Source: Nitrospiraceae bacterium (lineage in GTDB: Bacteria > Nitrospirota > Nitrospiria > Nitrospirales > Nitrospiraceae). Taken from it: a DNA stretch of 37,390 bases. The notes below the pieces were generated by a model that saw nothing but the letters and a program-made list of their open reading frames with translations, ran no database searches and was not told the origin of the DNA. The translations under genes and the position numbers were made by a program. The stretch is taken from the NCBI GenBank assembly GCA_005799365.1, contig SYGV01000086.1, positions 1-37,390 on the forward strand, given 5' to 3'. Shown here piece by piece: positions 17,860 to 25,982 of this stretch; position 1 is the stretch's first letter; the number at the start of each line of letters is the position of its first letter.

Positions 17860-19010
17860 GCCAGCCGGCCCTTCCGCAAAGTCAGGAGATAGATGAAGAA
17901 CGGCCCTCCGGCCAGGGCGGTCACCACGCCCACCGGAATCTCCGTCGGGGCCAGCAACGTCCGCGCGATCGTATCCGCCGCCATCAGATACATGCCCCCC
18001 ACTAGGGCGGAGGCAGGCAAGAGCAGCCGGTGGTCCGCGCCGGCGAGCAGGCGCAGGGCATGCGGAATGACCATGCCGACGAACCCGATCATTCCGCTGA
18101 CCGACACGACTGCGCCCGTCAGCAGCGCCGACGTAAAAAAGACGGTCTGTTTGACTGCCTCGACCTCGACTCCGAGCGCGCGGGCCGACTCTTCCCCGAG
18201 CGTGAGCAGGTTGAGCGAGGCCGCCTGACGGAACAAGACGAGCAGGCCGGTCAGGAGATAGGCGGCCAGCACCAGCATGGCCGGGTAGTCCGGCGCGGTC
18301 AGCGTCCCCATCAGCCAGGACATCATGCCGAACGAGCGATTCGGCTCCATGATCGACGTCACGAACATGACCAGCGCGGAGAAGACGGCGTTGAGAATCA
18401 CCCCGGCCAGCAACAGGGTATGGATGGGCAGATATCCGTACGCGGTCGCAATACGGTAAACCACGAGCACGGAGAGCAACCCTCCGGCCATGGCGCAGAG
18501 AGAGAGCGCCGAAAAGGCCAGGGCCGTGCCCGTCAACCCGAACAGGATCGCCAGCCCGGCGCCCAGCGCCGCCCCGCTGGAAATACCGAGCACATAGGGA
18601 TCGGCCAGCGGATTCCGAAACAGGGCTTGAAGCCCCACGCCGACGGCTGCCAGACAGCCTCCGACCATGAAGGCTAGCAGCACCCGCGGCAATCGCACTT
18701 GCAATAAAATGACGCCGCTTGCGCCGGCCGATTCAAGACCTGCCGGGCCCGCGCCGATGGCCAGACTTACGATGCGAATCTCTTCGGCAAGCCCGATGCG
18801 CTCCGCGCCGAACTGCAGGCAGATTAGCAGCACGAGGACGGCGGCCGCAGCCAAGGCCGATAGGGTGAGCAGCCACCGCAAGGGCGACAGCCTGGATGAC
18901 CCGACCGGCGCGACACATGACGGCCTTGCGGCTTCTCCTGCCGGCGCCACAAACGCAGTCGCGACGGCCTTTCGTTCTTCCGATCGGGTCTGTCCGGCCA
19001 TGAGTCCCAT
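17856..19010 (-). CDS. btuC: B12 ABC transporter permease (FecCD family)
   Basis: RLPRVLLAFMVGGCLAAVGVGLQALFRNPLADPYVLGISSGAALGAGLAI; SGMIGFVGMVIPHALRLLAGADHR. Confidence 0.93.
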   Translation of the reverse strand: MGLMAGQTRSEERKAVATAFVAPAGEAARPSCVAPVGSSRLSPLRWLLTLSALAAAAVLVLLICLQFGAERIGLAEEIRIVSLAIGAGPAGLESAGASGVILLQVRLPRVLLAFMVGGCLAAVGVGLQALFRNPLADPYVLGISSGAALGAGLAILFGLTGTALAFSALSLCAMAGGLLSVLVVYRIATAYGYLPIHTLLLAGVILNAVFSALVMFVTSIMEPNRSFGMMSWLMGTLTAPDYPAMLVLAAYLLTGLLVLFRQAASLNLLTLGEESARALGVEVEAVKQTVFFTSALLTGAVVSVSGMIGFVGMVIPHALRLLAGADHRLLLPASALVGGMYLMAADTIARTLLAPTEIPVGVVTALAGGPFFIYLLTLRKGRLA

Positions 19011-20011
19011 TACGGCCCTGGCCCCTGTTCAAACGCCTCCGGGTGGATGATCCGGGCCAACGCCTCCAGCCCCTGGGCAATCCTGGGACCGGGCCGGTTC
19101 AGCAGATCGGCGGCAATCTGATGGAACCGCTGATGCTTGACGGCCGAGAGCGTGGTCCATCGCCGCCACTGTTGCTGCTCGCCCTCGGAAACGCTCTCGG
19201 CGCCGCCGACGGGAAAGATCAGGACCTCCGGGTCCTCCTTCAGCACCTCTTCCAGGCTCAGTCGGGGGTACGGAGCCTGCGCACGGCCGGCGACATTGAC
19301 GCCGCCGGCCAGCTCGATCATCTGATGGATAAAACTCCCGGGCCCGACCGTGATGAGCGGCTGGCTGTTCAGGACGTACAGCACGCGCAAACGCGGACGT
19401 TCCTGCACCCTGGCCCTGATCGCCGCAATCTGCCGCCGCATCTCGGTGGCCACCCGATCGCCAGCCTGGGAACGGTCCATCATCCGTCCGATGATCTGGA
19501 CGTGGGAGGGAATCTCCTCCATGGCCTTGGCCTCCAGAATGAAGGTGGGAATTTTAAGCTGTTCGAGCTTGGCCAGGGTATCCGCCCGAAGGAACGTACT
19601 GGGGGCCAGGACCAGGTCCGGCCTCAACGCGACGATGGACTCCAGATTCGGATTCGAATATCCGACTTTCGGTTTGGCGCGGGCCTGCGGCGGATAGTCG
19701 CAATAATCGGTCACCCCGACGATTTCCTCGTCGAGCCCGAGGCTGTAGAGGATTTCCGTCATGCTGGGCGCCAGCGACACTACCCGGGCCGGTCGTTTGG
19801 CCAGGTAGAGCTTGCGGCCCAAGTCGTCCAGAAAGGTCCGCTCAGCCAGATTGGCCATGAACGGCATGCCCGTGAGGATGCCTTGCTGCCGCCGATTCAG
19901 AGCCATATCATCACTCTCACCGGCCTGCGCAACGCCGGTGGTCCATAGCAACGCCAGGCAGAAGCACCAGGCTCCAACCAGGGCGCAACCCTGCGGTCGA
20001 CGGTTCCGCAA
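19010..20011 (-). CDS. btuF: B12 ABC transporter substrate-binding protein (proposed TTG start)
   Basis: PARVVSLAPSMTEILYSLGLDEEIVGVTDYCDYPPQAR...; signal peptide MRNRRPQGCALVGAWCFCLALLWTTGVAQA if TTG at 20011 is the start; the ORF-track start 20035 lies inside a terminator-like hairpin. Confidence 0.9.
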   Translation of the reverse strand: MRNRRPQGCALVGAWCFCLALLWTTGVAQAGESDDMALNRRQQGILTGMPFMANLAERTFLDDLGRKLYLAKRPARVVSLAPSMTEILYSLGLDEEIVGVTDYCDYPPQARAKPKVGYSNPNLESIVALRPDLVLAPSTFLRADTLAKLEQLKIPTFILEAKAMEEIPSHVQIIGRMMDRSQAGDRVATEMRRQIAAIRARVQERPRLRVLYVLNSQPLITVGPGSFIHQMIELAGGVNVAGRAQAPYPRLSLEEVLKEDPEVLIFPVGGAESVSEGEQQQWRRWTTLSAVKHQRFHQIAADLLNRPGPRIAQGLEALARIIHPEAFEQGPGP

Positions 20012-20013
20012 AT

Positions 20014-20050
20014 AAAAAATCCCCAAGGCCTGCAAAAGACCCTGAGGATT
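20014..20050 (-). terminator. Rho-independent terminator-like hairpin between riboswitch 2 and btuF
   Basis: Minus strand AATCCTCAGGG-tcttttgcagg-CCTTGGGGATT followed by TTTT; 11-bp stem with two G-U pairs. Confidence 0.72.
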
Positions 20051-20104
20051 GCACCCGCTTCTTCACCCTCACTCTTTCCCCAGCCCACGAGGGAAAGACG
20101 GCCA

Positions 20105-20360
20105 TGCTCCGGGGAGGTCTTCTGGCTTAGGGTTCGACTCTACTCCCCGCGCCTTCCCATCTCTTTAAACCGTGATCTGTGATGTGTGATACGTGATGCG
20201 TCAGAGGAGTTTCTGGTTCACCTCTGAACCCATTACTGATCACTCGTCACTTGTCACCGTCGCCAAGACAGTGGCTTCCGCGGGTTTCGTCCCCATTACA
20301 GCGGCGGGACCGCGAGGGAGTTGCACCCTCTTCCCTTGACCCGGAGGTATGATTTGTAGA
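20105..20360 (-). ncRNA. Cobalamin riboswitch 2 (upstream of btuFCD)
   Basis: Minus strand GGGAAGAGGGTGCAACTCCCTCGCGGTCCCGCCGCTGTAATGGGG...GAAGCCACTGTC...GATGGGAAGGCGCGGGG...TAAGCCAGAAGACCTCCCC (B12 box). Confidence 0.93.
20172..20258. repeat. Heptad inverted repeat within cobalamin riboswitch 2
   Basis: GTGATCT GTGATGT GTGATAC GTGATGC GTCAGAG ... CTCTGA ... ACTGATC ACTCGTC ACTTGTC AC. Confidence 0.88.
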
Positions 20361-20670
20361 CCCACTCTAGGGGAGGCCTTGATCCCCTGTCAAGGCTAAT
20401 TTCCAGGACCTGTGCTTCGTCCGCCGCAGCGGCGCTGCCGCTGTTTCACTTAAGCGGCCACTGCGTCTGAGTCGTTTCTCGGCGCCGCGACAGAACGCCC
20501 ACCTTCTCCTGCTGTGATTTTCGGCCGGTTCTTAGGCCGCCCCCCTGCACGTCGACCATGACATCTGGGTGGAAGCCAAAAGCGACCGCGACATCCCGAT
20601 TACGCTCTTCCCGCCCCAGGCCGGGTAACCTTCCCAGCCCTGACCTCACGAACGCCCCCGCGCATGGGTC

Positions 20671-20925
20671 TCATCCGTATTTGATTTTGAGCGCCAAAAT
20701 GGCGCCGGCCAGAATCAGCGTGACGATGTTGGCCACGATGACTGGAATGGAATGGATGAGCAGGCCGTAGACCAGCCACAGGAATACGCCCGTACAGAAC
20801 GTCGCCAGCATCCCGAACGACATGTCCCGCGCCGACTTGGTTTTCCAGGTCTTGATCAGTTGTGGGCAAAACGCAATGGTGGTCAATGCGCCGGCCGCCA
20901 GGCCGAGAACCATGATCGGGTCCAT
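20671..20925 (-). CDS. SemiSWEET-type sugar transporter
   Basis: 84 aa, GLAAGALTTIAFCPQLIKTWKTKSARDMSFGMLATFCTGVFLWLVYGLL; GAGG Shine-Dalgarno just upstream. Confidence 0.9.
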   Translation of the reverse strand: MDPIMVLGLAAGALTTIAFCPQLIKTWKTKSARDMSFGMLATFCTGVFLWLVYGLLIHSIPVIVANIVTLILAGAILALKIKYG

Positions 20926-21005
20926 AACCTCCTCTTCCCGCCGCTGCGCGTGAGAATGCCTCGCGGGAGAATAGAGGGTTTTCACTCGCTGCACAAGCGG
21001 TGAGA

Positions 21006-21419
21006 CTAGACGTCCTTGGAAGATCCCTGCGAAGGAACCCGGCCGAAGAGGCGGTACCGGTAGCGGGCCACGACGCGGTAGAGGAGCCAAGCCACGGGGC
21101 GCACGAGCGGAACCTTGAGCAAGGCCAGCCAGAAACGCCCGCCTCGCAAACCGGGAATCAACGGGAGGAACGCATCGAGCCCCCGCCTGATCCGCCCGTC
21201 CTGCTCGACTAAAAACGCCACATCCGGCCGGCCCGGCTTGTAGTCGGCGCCGAGACAGCAGGCCGCCTCCTCGCTCTGATAGGGAATAAAACGAACCGTT
21301 GGCGTTCCGCCCAGCCGTTCCAGCCCGGCTTTTGCGGTCACGCAGAGATGACAGGCCCCATCATAGATCAGGGTATGCTCCAGCCGGCTCAAGCTATCCT
21401 GCTGAACGATCCCCGCCAT
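21006..21419 (-). CDS. Thiol-disulfide oxidoreductase DCC family protein (DUF393)
   Basis: LIYDGACHLCVTAKAGLERL motif; RFIPYQS; start MAGIVQQ or 21440. Confidence 0.82.
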   Translation of the reverse strand: MAGIVQQDSLSRLEHTLIYDGACHLCVTAKAGLERLGGTPTVRFIPYQSEEAACCLGADYKPGRPDVAFLVEQDGRIRRGLDAFLPLIPGLRGGRFWLALLKVPLVRPVAWLLYRVVARYRYRLFGRVPSQGSSKDV

Positions 21420-21512
21420 GGCTTCCTCACACAAAGGCATTCACACTAGCAGTAGAGCTACCATCAGGCAACTATTGCCGCATGGTCAGCGATATCTTGC
21501 CTCAAGACCCCA

Positions 21513-21636
21513 CAGGATGGTCAAACAGGCAGGCCAGCGAGGCCGCAGGAAGCGAGGCCCCCAAGGCGCACTGAAGAAGTACGTTGAGGGGTTCGAGCGA
21601 CCGAGAACAAAGCTGGATGCCTGTTTCAACATCCTG
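21513..21636. mobile_element. Palindromic MITE-like element copy 2
   Basis: TIRs CAGGATGGTCAAACAGGC / GCCTGTTTCAACATCCTG (18 bp, 2 mismatches); shares GCCAGCGAGGCCGCAG core with copy 1. Confidence 0.75.
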
Positions 21637-21649
21637 CTATAGTCGCCCC

Positions 21650-22048
21650 ATGTCCATCCAGCGCATCATGGCCGTCCTGCTCGCCATCCTGATCGCATTG
21701 GCTTCCCTCTCGTCATCGGGATTGGGAACCGGCGGGCACATCATCCGAAGCGGATTTTTGTACGGCCTGCCGCTGATCCTGATGGGCTTGCTGCTGGCTC
21801 ACGTCCGCTGGGCCTTGATGGCGGGGGTGATGTACGGAACTGTGGGCTTGGCGCTAGACATCTCGACGGCGGTGCAAGACCTGACCAAGACCGGCGCCGG
21901 GGCTGAGGCGCTGCTGATCAGCGGCGTGAGCGGGCTGGTGAATTTCTTGTTGATCGTCCTCGGCGGGCGCGGGTTCCTTGACGTCGGGACGGCAGAACGG
22001 CCTCAAGAATCCCCCCCTCCCAATCCCCTGTCCCCGCCCGGAGCCTGA
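21650..22048 (+). CDS. Small hydrophobic membrane protein
   Basis: MSIQRIMAVLLAILIALASLSSSG... several TM segments; convergent with the methyltransferase gene. Confidence 0.65.
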   Translation: MSIQRIMAVLLAILIALASLSSSGLGTGGHIIRSGFLYGLPLILMGLLLAHVRWALMAGVMYGTVGLALDISTAVQDLTKTGAGAEALLISGVSGLVNFLLIVLGGRGFLDVGTAERPQESPPPNPLSPPGA

Positions 22049-23030
22049 CCGGCCCGACTCGAGCAAATCCGGCCAAGCGCAGCCAGGTCGTGGTCTCGCG
22101 GATGCCGTAAGTGTTCCCTCGCTCCGTGAACAGGAGCATGGTGACAGCGAACAAGTTGGCTTCCTGCGGATAGAGGCCGTCGGCATCCAGCAGGAAGGCA
22201 TCCTGGATCAAGAGACGCCCGCCGGGATTCAACGCGGCGGCGGCCCGGCGAAAGACTTGCCGGTTCTCCTCCGGCGAGTAGATGTGCAGCACGTTGGAAT
22301 ACCAGATCACGTCGTACTTGCCCGGGATCGGCTGCTTCACGAAATCCACCGGCACATAGGACAGCCGCTTCCCCTGAGGAACCCCGGCCGCGATCTCCCG
22401 CGCCACCTCCAGCGCCGGAGTCCGATCGGCCACCGTCGCCCGCAGCCTGGGGTTCTGTGCCAGAAACGCCAGCGCATAGGTGCCGGGGCCTCCGCCCAGG
22501 TCCAAGAAGGTCTTCGTGCCGCCGATATCGACTTGAGCCGCGACCTTAGGGGCCACCTCCATCGAACGGTGGTGCATGGCCCAGGTAAATTCCCGCCGAT
22601 AGGCAACCGCATCCGGCTCGTCGTCCTCCAGCGGCTTGCCGGACCTGACCTGTTCGGTCAAGTGCGACCAGTCGGCCCAGTGATTTTTCAGAAGGCGGAG
22701 ATAGGCGCCGCGATATTGTGGGCTCTTGGCATTGAGCTCGCCTGATCCGAGCGGCCCGTTGCGATAGCCGTTCCCCTGTTTCTTGAGCAGACCGACGCAG
22801 GCCAAATTCCGGCAGAGGATGTCGAGCCCCCGCCGGCTTGCGCGGAGCCGCCGGGCCAGGGTCGGGATCGTCCAGACCCGCCCGCCCATCACCGTAAAAA
22901 GATCCAGTTCTAGGGCGGAGATCAAAATCCTGGGCAGCCGATAGGCGGAGACCGCGTCTCGGAAGTCTTCGAAGTCGCAGATGGATGAATGTGCGGCCCG
23001 TTGGGCACTCCCCAGTTTTGCCTTTTTCAT
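21918..23030 (-). CDS. SAM-dependent O-methyltransferase (dimerisation plus methyltransferase domain)
   Basis: TFLDLGGGPGTYALAFLAQNP SAM motif, DVIWYSNVLHIYSPEENRQVFRRAAAALNPGGRLLIQDAFL. Confidence 0.85.
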   Translation of the reverse strand: MKKAKLGSAQRAAHSSICDFEDFRDAVSAYRLPRILISALELDLFTVMGGRVWTIPTLARRLRASRRGLDILCRNLACVGLLKKQGNGYRNGPLGSGELNAKSPQYRGAYLRLLKNHWADWSHLTEQVRSGKPLEDDEPDAVAYRREFTWAMHHRSMEVAPKVAAQVDIGGTKTFLDLGGGPGTYALAFLAQNPRLRATVADRTPALEVAREIAAGVPQGKRLSYVPVDFVKQPIPGKYDVIWYSNVLHIYSPEENRQVFRRAAAALNPGGRLLIQDAFLLDADGLYPQEANLFAVTMLLFTERGNTYGIRETTTWLRLAGFARVGPVRLRAGTGDWEGGILEAVLPSRRQGTRARRGRSTRNSPARSRR

Positions 23031-23032
23031 TT

Positions 23033-23461
23033 TTACGTTTTACTTGCGGAAAACTGCTGCTGGCACCAGCGGACGGTTGCCGTCACATCCTCCAATTTGG
23101 CCAGGTCCAGCGGTCGTTGAAACGTGACTGCCACATATGCGTCGGTCATCTTGGTCGCTTCCTCGAATCCGGCGCTCAGGAAGGCCTTGCGGACCTTGGC
23201 CACCATCGGCTGCAGATAATACTTGGCTTGCTTGGCCAGTTCATCGCTACCCAAATCCTCGGGCGTGCCGTCGGACAAGAGGCTTTTAACGTCGTCCATA
23301 TCAATGCCCGTCTGGCAAATCACGCGACCGTCAGGGGTCAGCTCCAGCATCCAGTTTTCGTCGGCCAGCGCCAACGCCAGGGCTCCACCCGGCTCCAGCT
23401 CATAGAAGGCCGGGTCCTGCCGGCACAACTGCGCGCGCGTTTCCGCCCAGTCTCCGCTCAT
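23033..23461 (-). CDS. Hypothetical protein (142 aa)
   Basis: ORF coupled by ATGA overlap to upstream TPR gene. Confidence 0.65.
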   Translation of the reverse strand: MSGDWAETRAQLCRQDPAFYELEPGGALALALADENWMLELTPDGRVICQTGIDMDDVKSLLSDGTPEDLGSDELAKQAKYYLQPMVAKVRKAFLSAGFEEATKMTDAYVAVTFQRPLDLAKLEDVTATVRWCQQQFSASKT

Positions 23462-24276
23462 GTCCGCCTCTCACCCGACATCACCCAGCTGTGCCCGCCT
23501 GGCAAGCAGGCCTGCAACTGCTCCAAGCGCTTCGTATTTTCTTCCAGCTTGGGCAGCCGGTACTTACGATCCATCTGCACCACCAACGCCAGCAACTCGG
23601 CCGCTTCTTTGAGTCGCCCCAGTTCTTCGTAACACTGGGTCATCACGTACCTCGCGCCCCCCGTCCGCAATTCGTCGCCGCTCCGCTCCGCCACCGCCTG
23701 ACTCGTCTGGCAACAGGCGAGGGCTTCCTCATAGTGCTTCTGCACCAGATGCGTTCTGGCCATCATGCGCCAGGCATCCGCCACGCCGCCCTGATCGTCC
23801 AATCGGCGCATCAAGGCCAGGGACTGCTCGTAATAGCGCAGGGCTTCTTCGATCTGGCCGGTTTCACGGGCCACCAATCCCAAATCCGAGAACAGCACGG
23901 CTAGGCCCTGCTCATCGCGGGACCGCCGCATAATGTCCAAGGCCTCCAGATAGTAGGCGCGGGCCCGATCCCATTCTCCGGCATCGGCGCGCAGGTTGCC
24001 CAAGTTGGCCAGGGTCGTGCCGATGCCCCGGTCGTCTCCCAGGATCTTTTGCAATTCGAGCACTTCCTGGTAGTAGGCCTGGGCCTGCTCCCGCCGTCCG
24101 CTCACCGCGCAAATGTTCCCCAGATTGCCGAGCGTCGCGACCAGCGCCCGGCGGTCCCCGGTGATCCGGTCATAGTCCAGGGCCTTGGCATAGCAGACAT
24201 AGGCCTCGGTGTAATGGCCGTGCGAGAAAAAATCGTTGCCCTGGCGATTGAGCTGCTCGGAGTGAGTCGGCTGCAT
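23458..24276 (-). CDS. Tetratricopeptide repeat protein
   Basis: Repeated ALDYDRITGDRRALVATLGNLGNICAVSGRREQAQAYYQEVLEL TPR units. Confidence 0.9.
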   Translation of the reverse strand: MQPTHSEQLNRQGNDFFSHGHYTEAYVCYAKALDYDRITGDRRALVATLGNLGNICAVSGRREQAQAYYQEVLELQKILGDDRGIGTTLANLGNLRADAGEWDRARAYYLEALDIMRRSRDEQGLAVLFSDLGLVARETGQIEEALRYYEQSLALMRRLDDQGGVADAWRMMARTHLVQKHYEEALACCQTSQAVAERSGDELRTGGARYVMTQCYEELGRLKEAAELLALVVQMDRKYRLPKLEENTKRLEQLQACLPGGHSWVMSGERRT

Positions 24277-24278
24277 GG

Positions 24279-24875
24279 TCAGCCTAGCAAGGTCCGTTCG
24301 ACGGCCTGTTTGGCGCCGGTGAGGATCGAGGCCCCGTCTCCCGCGAGGAGGGTCTCAAAGTTGTACTTCAGCAGTCGCGTGAGCCCTTCCCTGGCCTTGG
24401 CCGGATCGGCATACTTCTCGGCCGACAGCATGGAAAGCGAGCCGGGCGGCTTCCCGATCAATGCATCGCCCAGGATCAAGATTCCCTTCCCCTGCTGCAG
24501 GAAGAGCGCGGACTCGCCGGGCGATTTCTGATCCTGGAGCTGAATCGCCCAGATGCCGCCCGGCAGCAATTCCCCATCTTTATAGGTCTTGTTGGCCTTG
24601 ATCGTCATCTGCGGCGCATCGGCCTCCGGCACCATGACCTGGGAGCCGAACTCGGCCTGGCAGGCGGCGGCGTCCCGCTCGTGGTCCCGGTTCGTGAGCA
24701 GGATGTAGTCCAGCTGGCCGCTTTTCCTGATTTGGAGTTTATCCTCCGACGCCATGGGCGGTGGGTCCACCAGTACCCGATGCTCCCCGACGAGCATAAA
24801 CAGGCCGTTGAAGTCCAACTGCTTCTCTTCCGAGAACCAGGACCATTGCCAGATGCCGGACAGAAGTTGTTTCAT
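24279..24875 (-). CDS. MBL-fold (metallo-beta-lactamase-like) protein with non-canonical metal motif
   Basis: VDPPPMASEDKL...DYILLTNRDHERDAAACQAEFG; GKGILILGDALIGKPPGSL. Confidence 0.7.
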   Translation of the reverse strand: MKQLLSGIWQWSWFSEEKQLDFNGLFMLVGEHRVLVDPPPMASEDKLQIRKSGQLDYILLTNRDHERDAAACQAEFGSQVMVPEADAPQMTIKANKTYKDGELLPGGIWAIQLQDQKSPGESALFLQQGKGILILGDALIGKPPGSLSMLSAEKYADPAKAREGLTRLLKYNFETLLAGDGASILTGAKQAVERTLLG

Positions 24876-24892
24876 AAAAAAAGAGCTTATGG

Positions 24893-24914
24893 CCTATGGC
24901 TGATGGCTGCCGGC
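24893..24914. repeat. Short heptad repeat
   Basis: GCTTATG GCCTATG GCTGATG G. Confidence 0.65.
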
Positions 24915-24968
24915 GAAGAGCGAGGCCGCCCGCCTTTTGTATTCACTCGCGCGTCGCGCCTCAGGTCG

Positions 24969-25208
24969 CTACAGAGCGGCAATGGCATCGCCCAAGACCT
25001 TCGTCACTTTCGCGAGAATGTCGGCTTCGTTGGGCAGGTCCAAGATATCGTCTTCCGGCACGGTGATGAACTTCCGATTGGCCCCCTTGGTGAGCGAGAT
25101 CAGAAACATGCTGTTCGAGGGAGTCACCGGAATCACCACCTGAACGGCCGCGTCGATCTCCTTGATCAGGCCGAGAAACTTCTGCTTCCCCGCTTCTATC
25201 TCATCCAT
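24969..25208 (-). CDS. Small hypothetical protein (79 aa)
   Basis: MDEIEAGKQKFLGLIKEIDAAVQVVIPVTPSNSMFLISLTKGANRKFITVPEDDILDLPNEADILAKVTKVLGDAIAAL; coding-like composition. Confidence 0.6.
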   Translation of the reverse strand: MDEIEAGKQKFLGLIKEIDAAVQVVIPVTPSNSMFLISLTKGANRKFITVPEDDILDLPNEADILAKVTKVLGDAIAAL

Positions 25209-25254
25209 CGAGCTGTATCCCTTCTCTGCAACGAACCGTAACCCCAGCAGGCTG

Positions 25255-25794
25255 TTACATGCTGCCCTTGCCGGCTCCGCCGGCCAGCAGCTTGTTCACT
25301 TCCTGCAGGATCAGGTCTGCGCCGGCTAGGGCCATGTTCCCGACCCGCTGCCAGCGGATGACCCCCTCCTGGTCGATGATGTAGACGTTGGGGATGAACT
25401 TCCCCCCGCCATACAGCTTGTCGGTGGTTTTCTTCGGATCGATCAAATAGGGATAGGTCACCTTGACCGGAAAGGCCGACAAGAACTCCAGCACGTTCTC
25501 CTTTGAATCGCCCGAGGAATTCACCCCGATGATCGCCACCGGCTTGCCTTGGGTCGCCTCGGCGACCTTCTGTAAGTTGGTCCCTTGCATCATGCAGGGC
25601 TCGCAGATATGGAACAGCCCCAGCACGATCACCTTGCCTTTGAAACCGTCCAGCGACAGGGTCTCGCCGCCGATGGAGGTCAAGGTAAAGCCGGGCGCCT
25701 TCTCCCCGATCTTAAAATAGCTCTTGGCCATGACCGACGCAGCCAGGACGACAACCAACATCGGCGCCAACAACAAAGCCAGGGTCCGTTTCAT
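25255..25794 (-). CDS. TlpA/redoxin-family thioredoxin-like protein, exported
   Basis: N-terminal signal peptide; GLFHICEPCMMQGTNLQKV CxxC; FIPNVYIIDQEGVIRWQRVG. Confidence 0.87.
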   Translation of the reverse strand: MKRTLALLLAPMLVVVLAASVMAKSYFKIGEKAPGFTLTSIGGETLSLDGFKGKVIVLGLFHICEPCMMQGTNLQKVAEATQGKPVAIIGVNSSGDSKENVLEFLSAFPVKVTYPYLIDPKKTTDKLYGGGKFIPNVYIIDQEGVIRWQRVGNMALAGADLILQEVNKLLAGGAGKGSM

Positions 25795-25816
25795 CGCAGC
25801 CTCCTTCTCAAAACCA

Positions 25817-25914
25817 GGAGCTGATGGCTGATGGCGTATGGCAGGAATGGATAAGAGAGCGGAAAAAGATTTCTCGCTCGGAGCCGTCAGCTATCGGCCA
25901 TCGCCATATGCTCC
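25817..25914. repeat. Heptad inverted repeat upstream of the redoxin gene
   Basis: GGAGCTGATGGCTGATGGCGTATGGC ... GCCGTCAGCTATCGGCCATCGCCATATGCTCC. Confidence 0.75.
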
Positions 25915-25982
25915 ATCTTCTGCGGCTATCCTAGCACGCGGGAATTTTCAGGGGCAACTGCAATGCTGGCGGGACAATCGCG

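Noticed and set aside
20014-20035. btuF start at 20035 as in the ORF track (MQALGIFYLRNRR)
   Set aside because: That TTG codon lies in the loop of the terminator-like hairpin; the TTG at 20011 gives a normal signal peptide.
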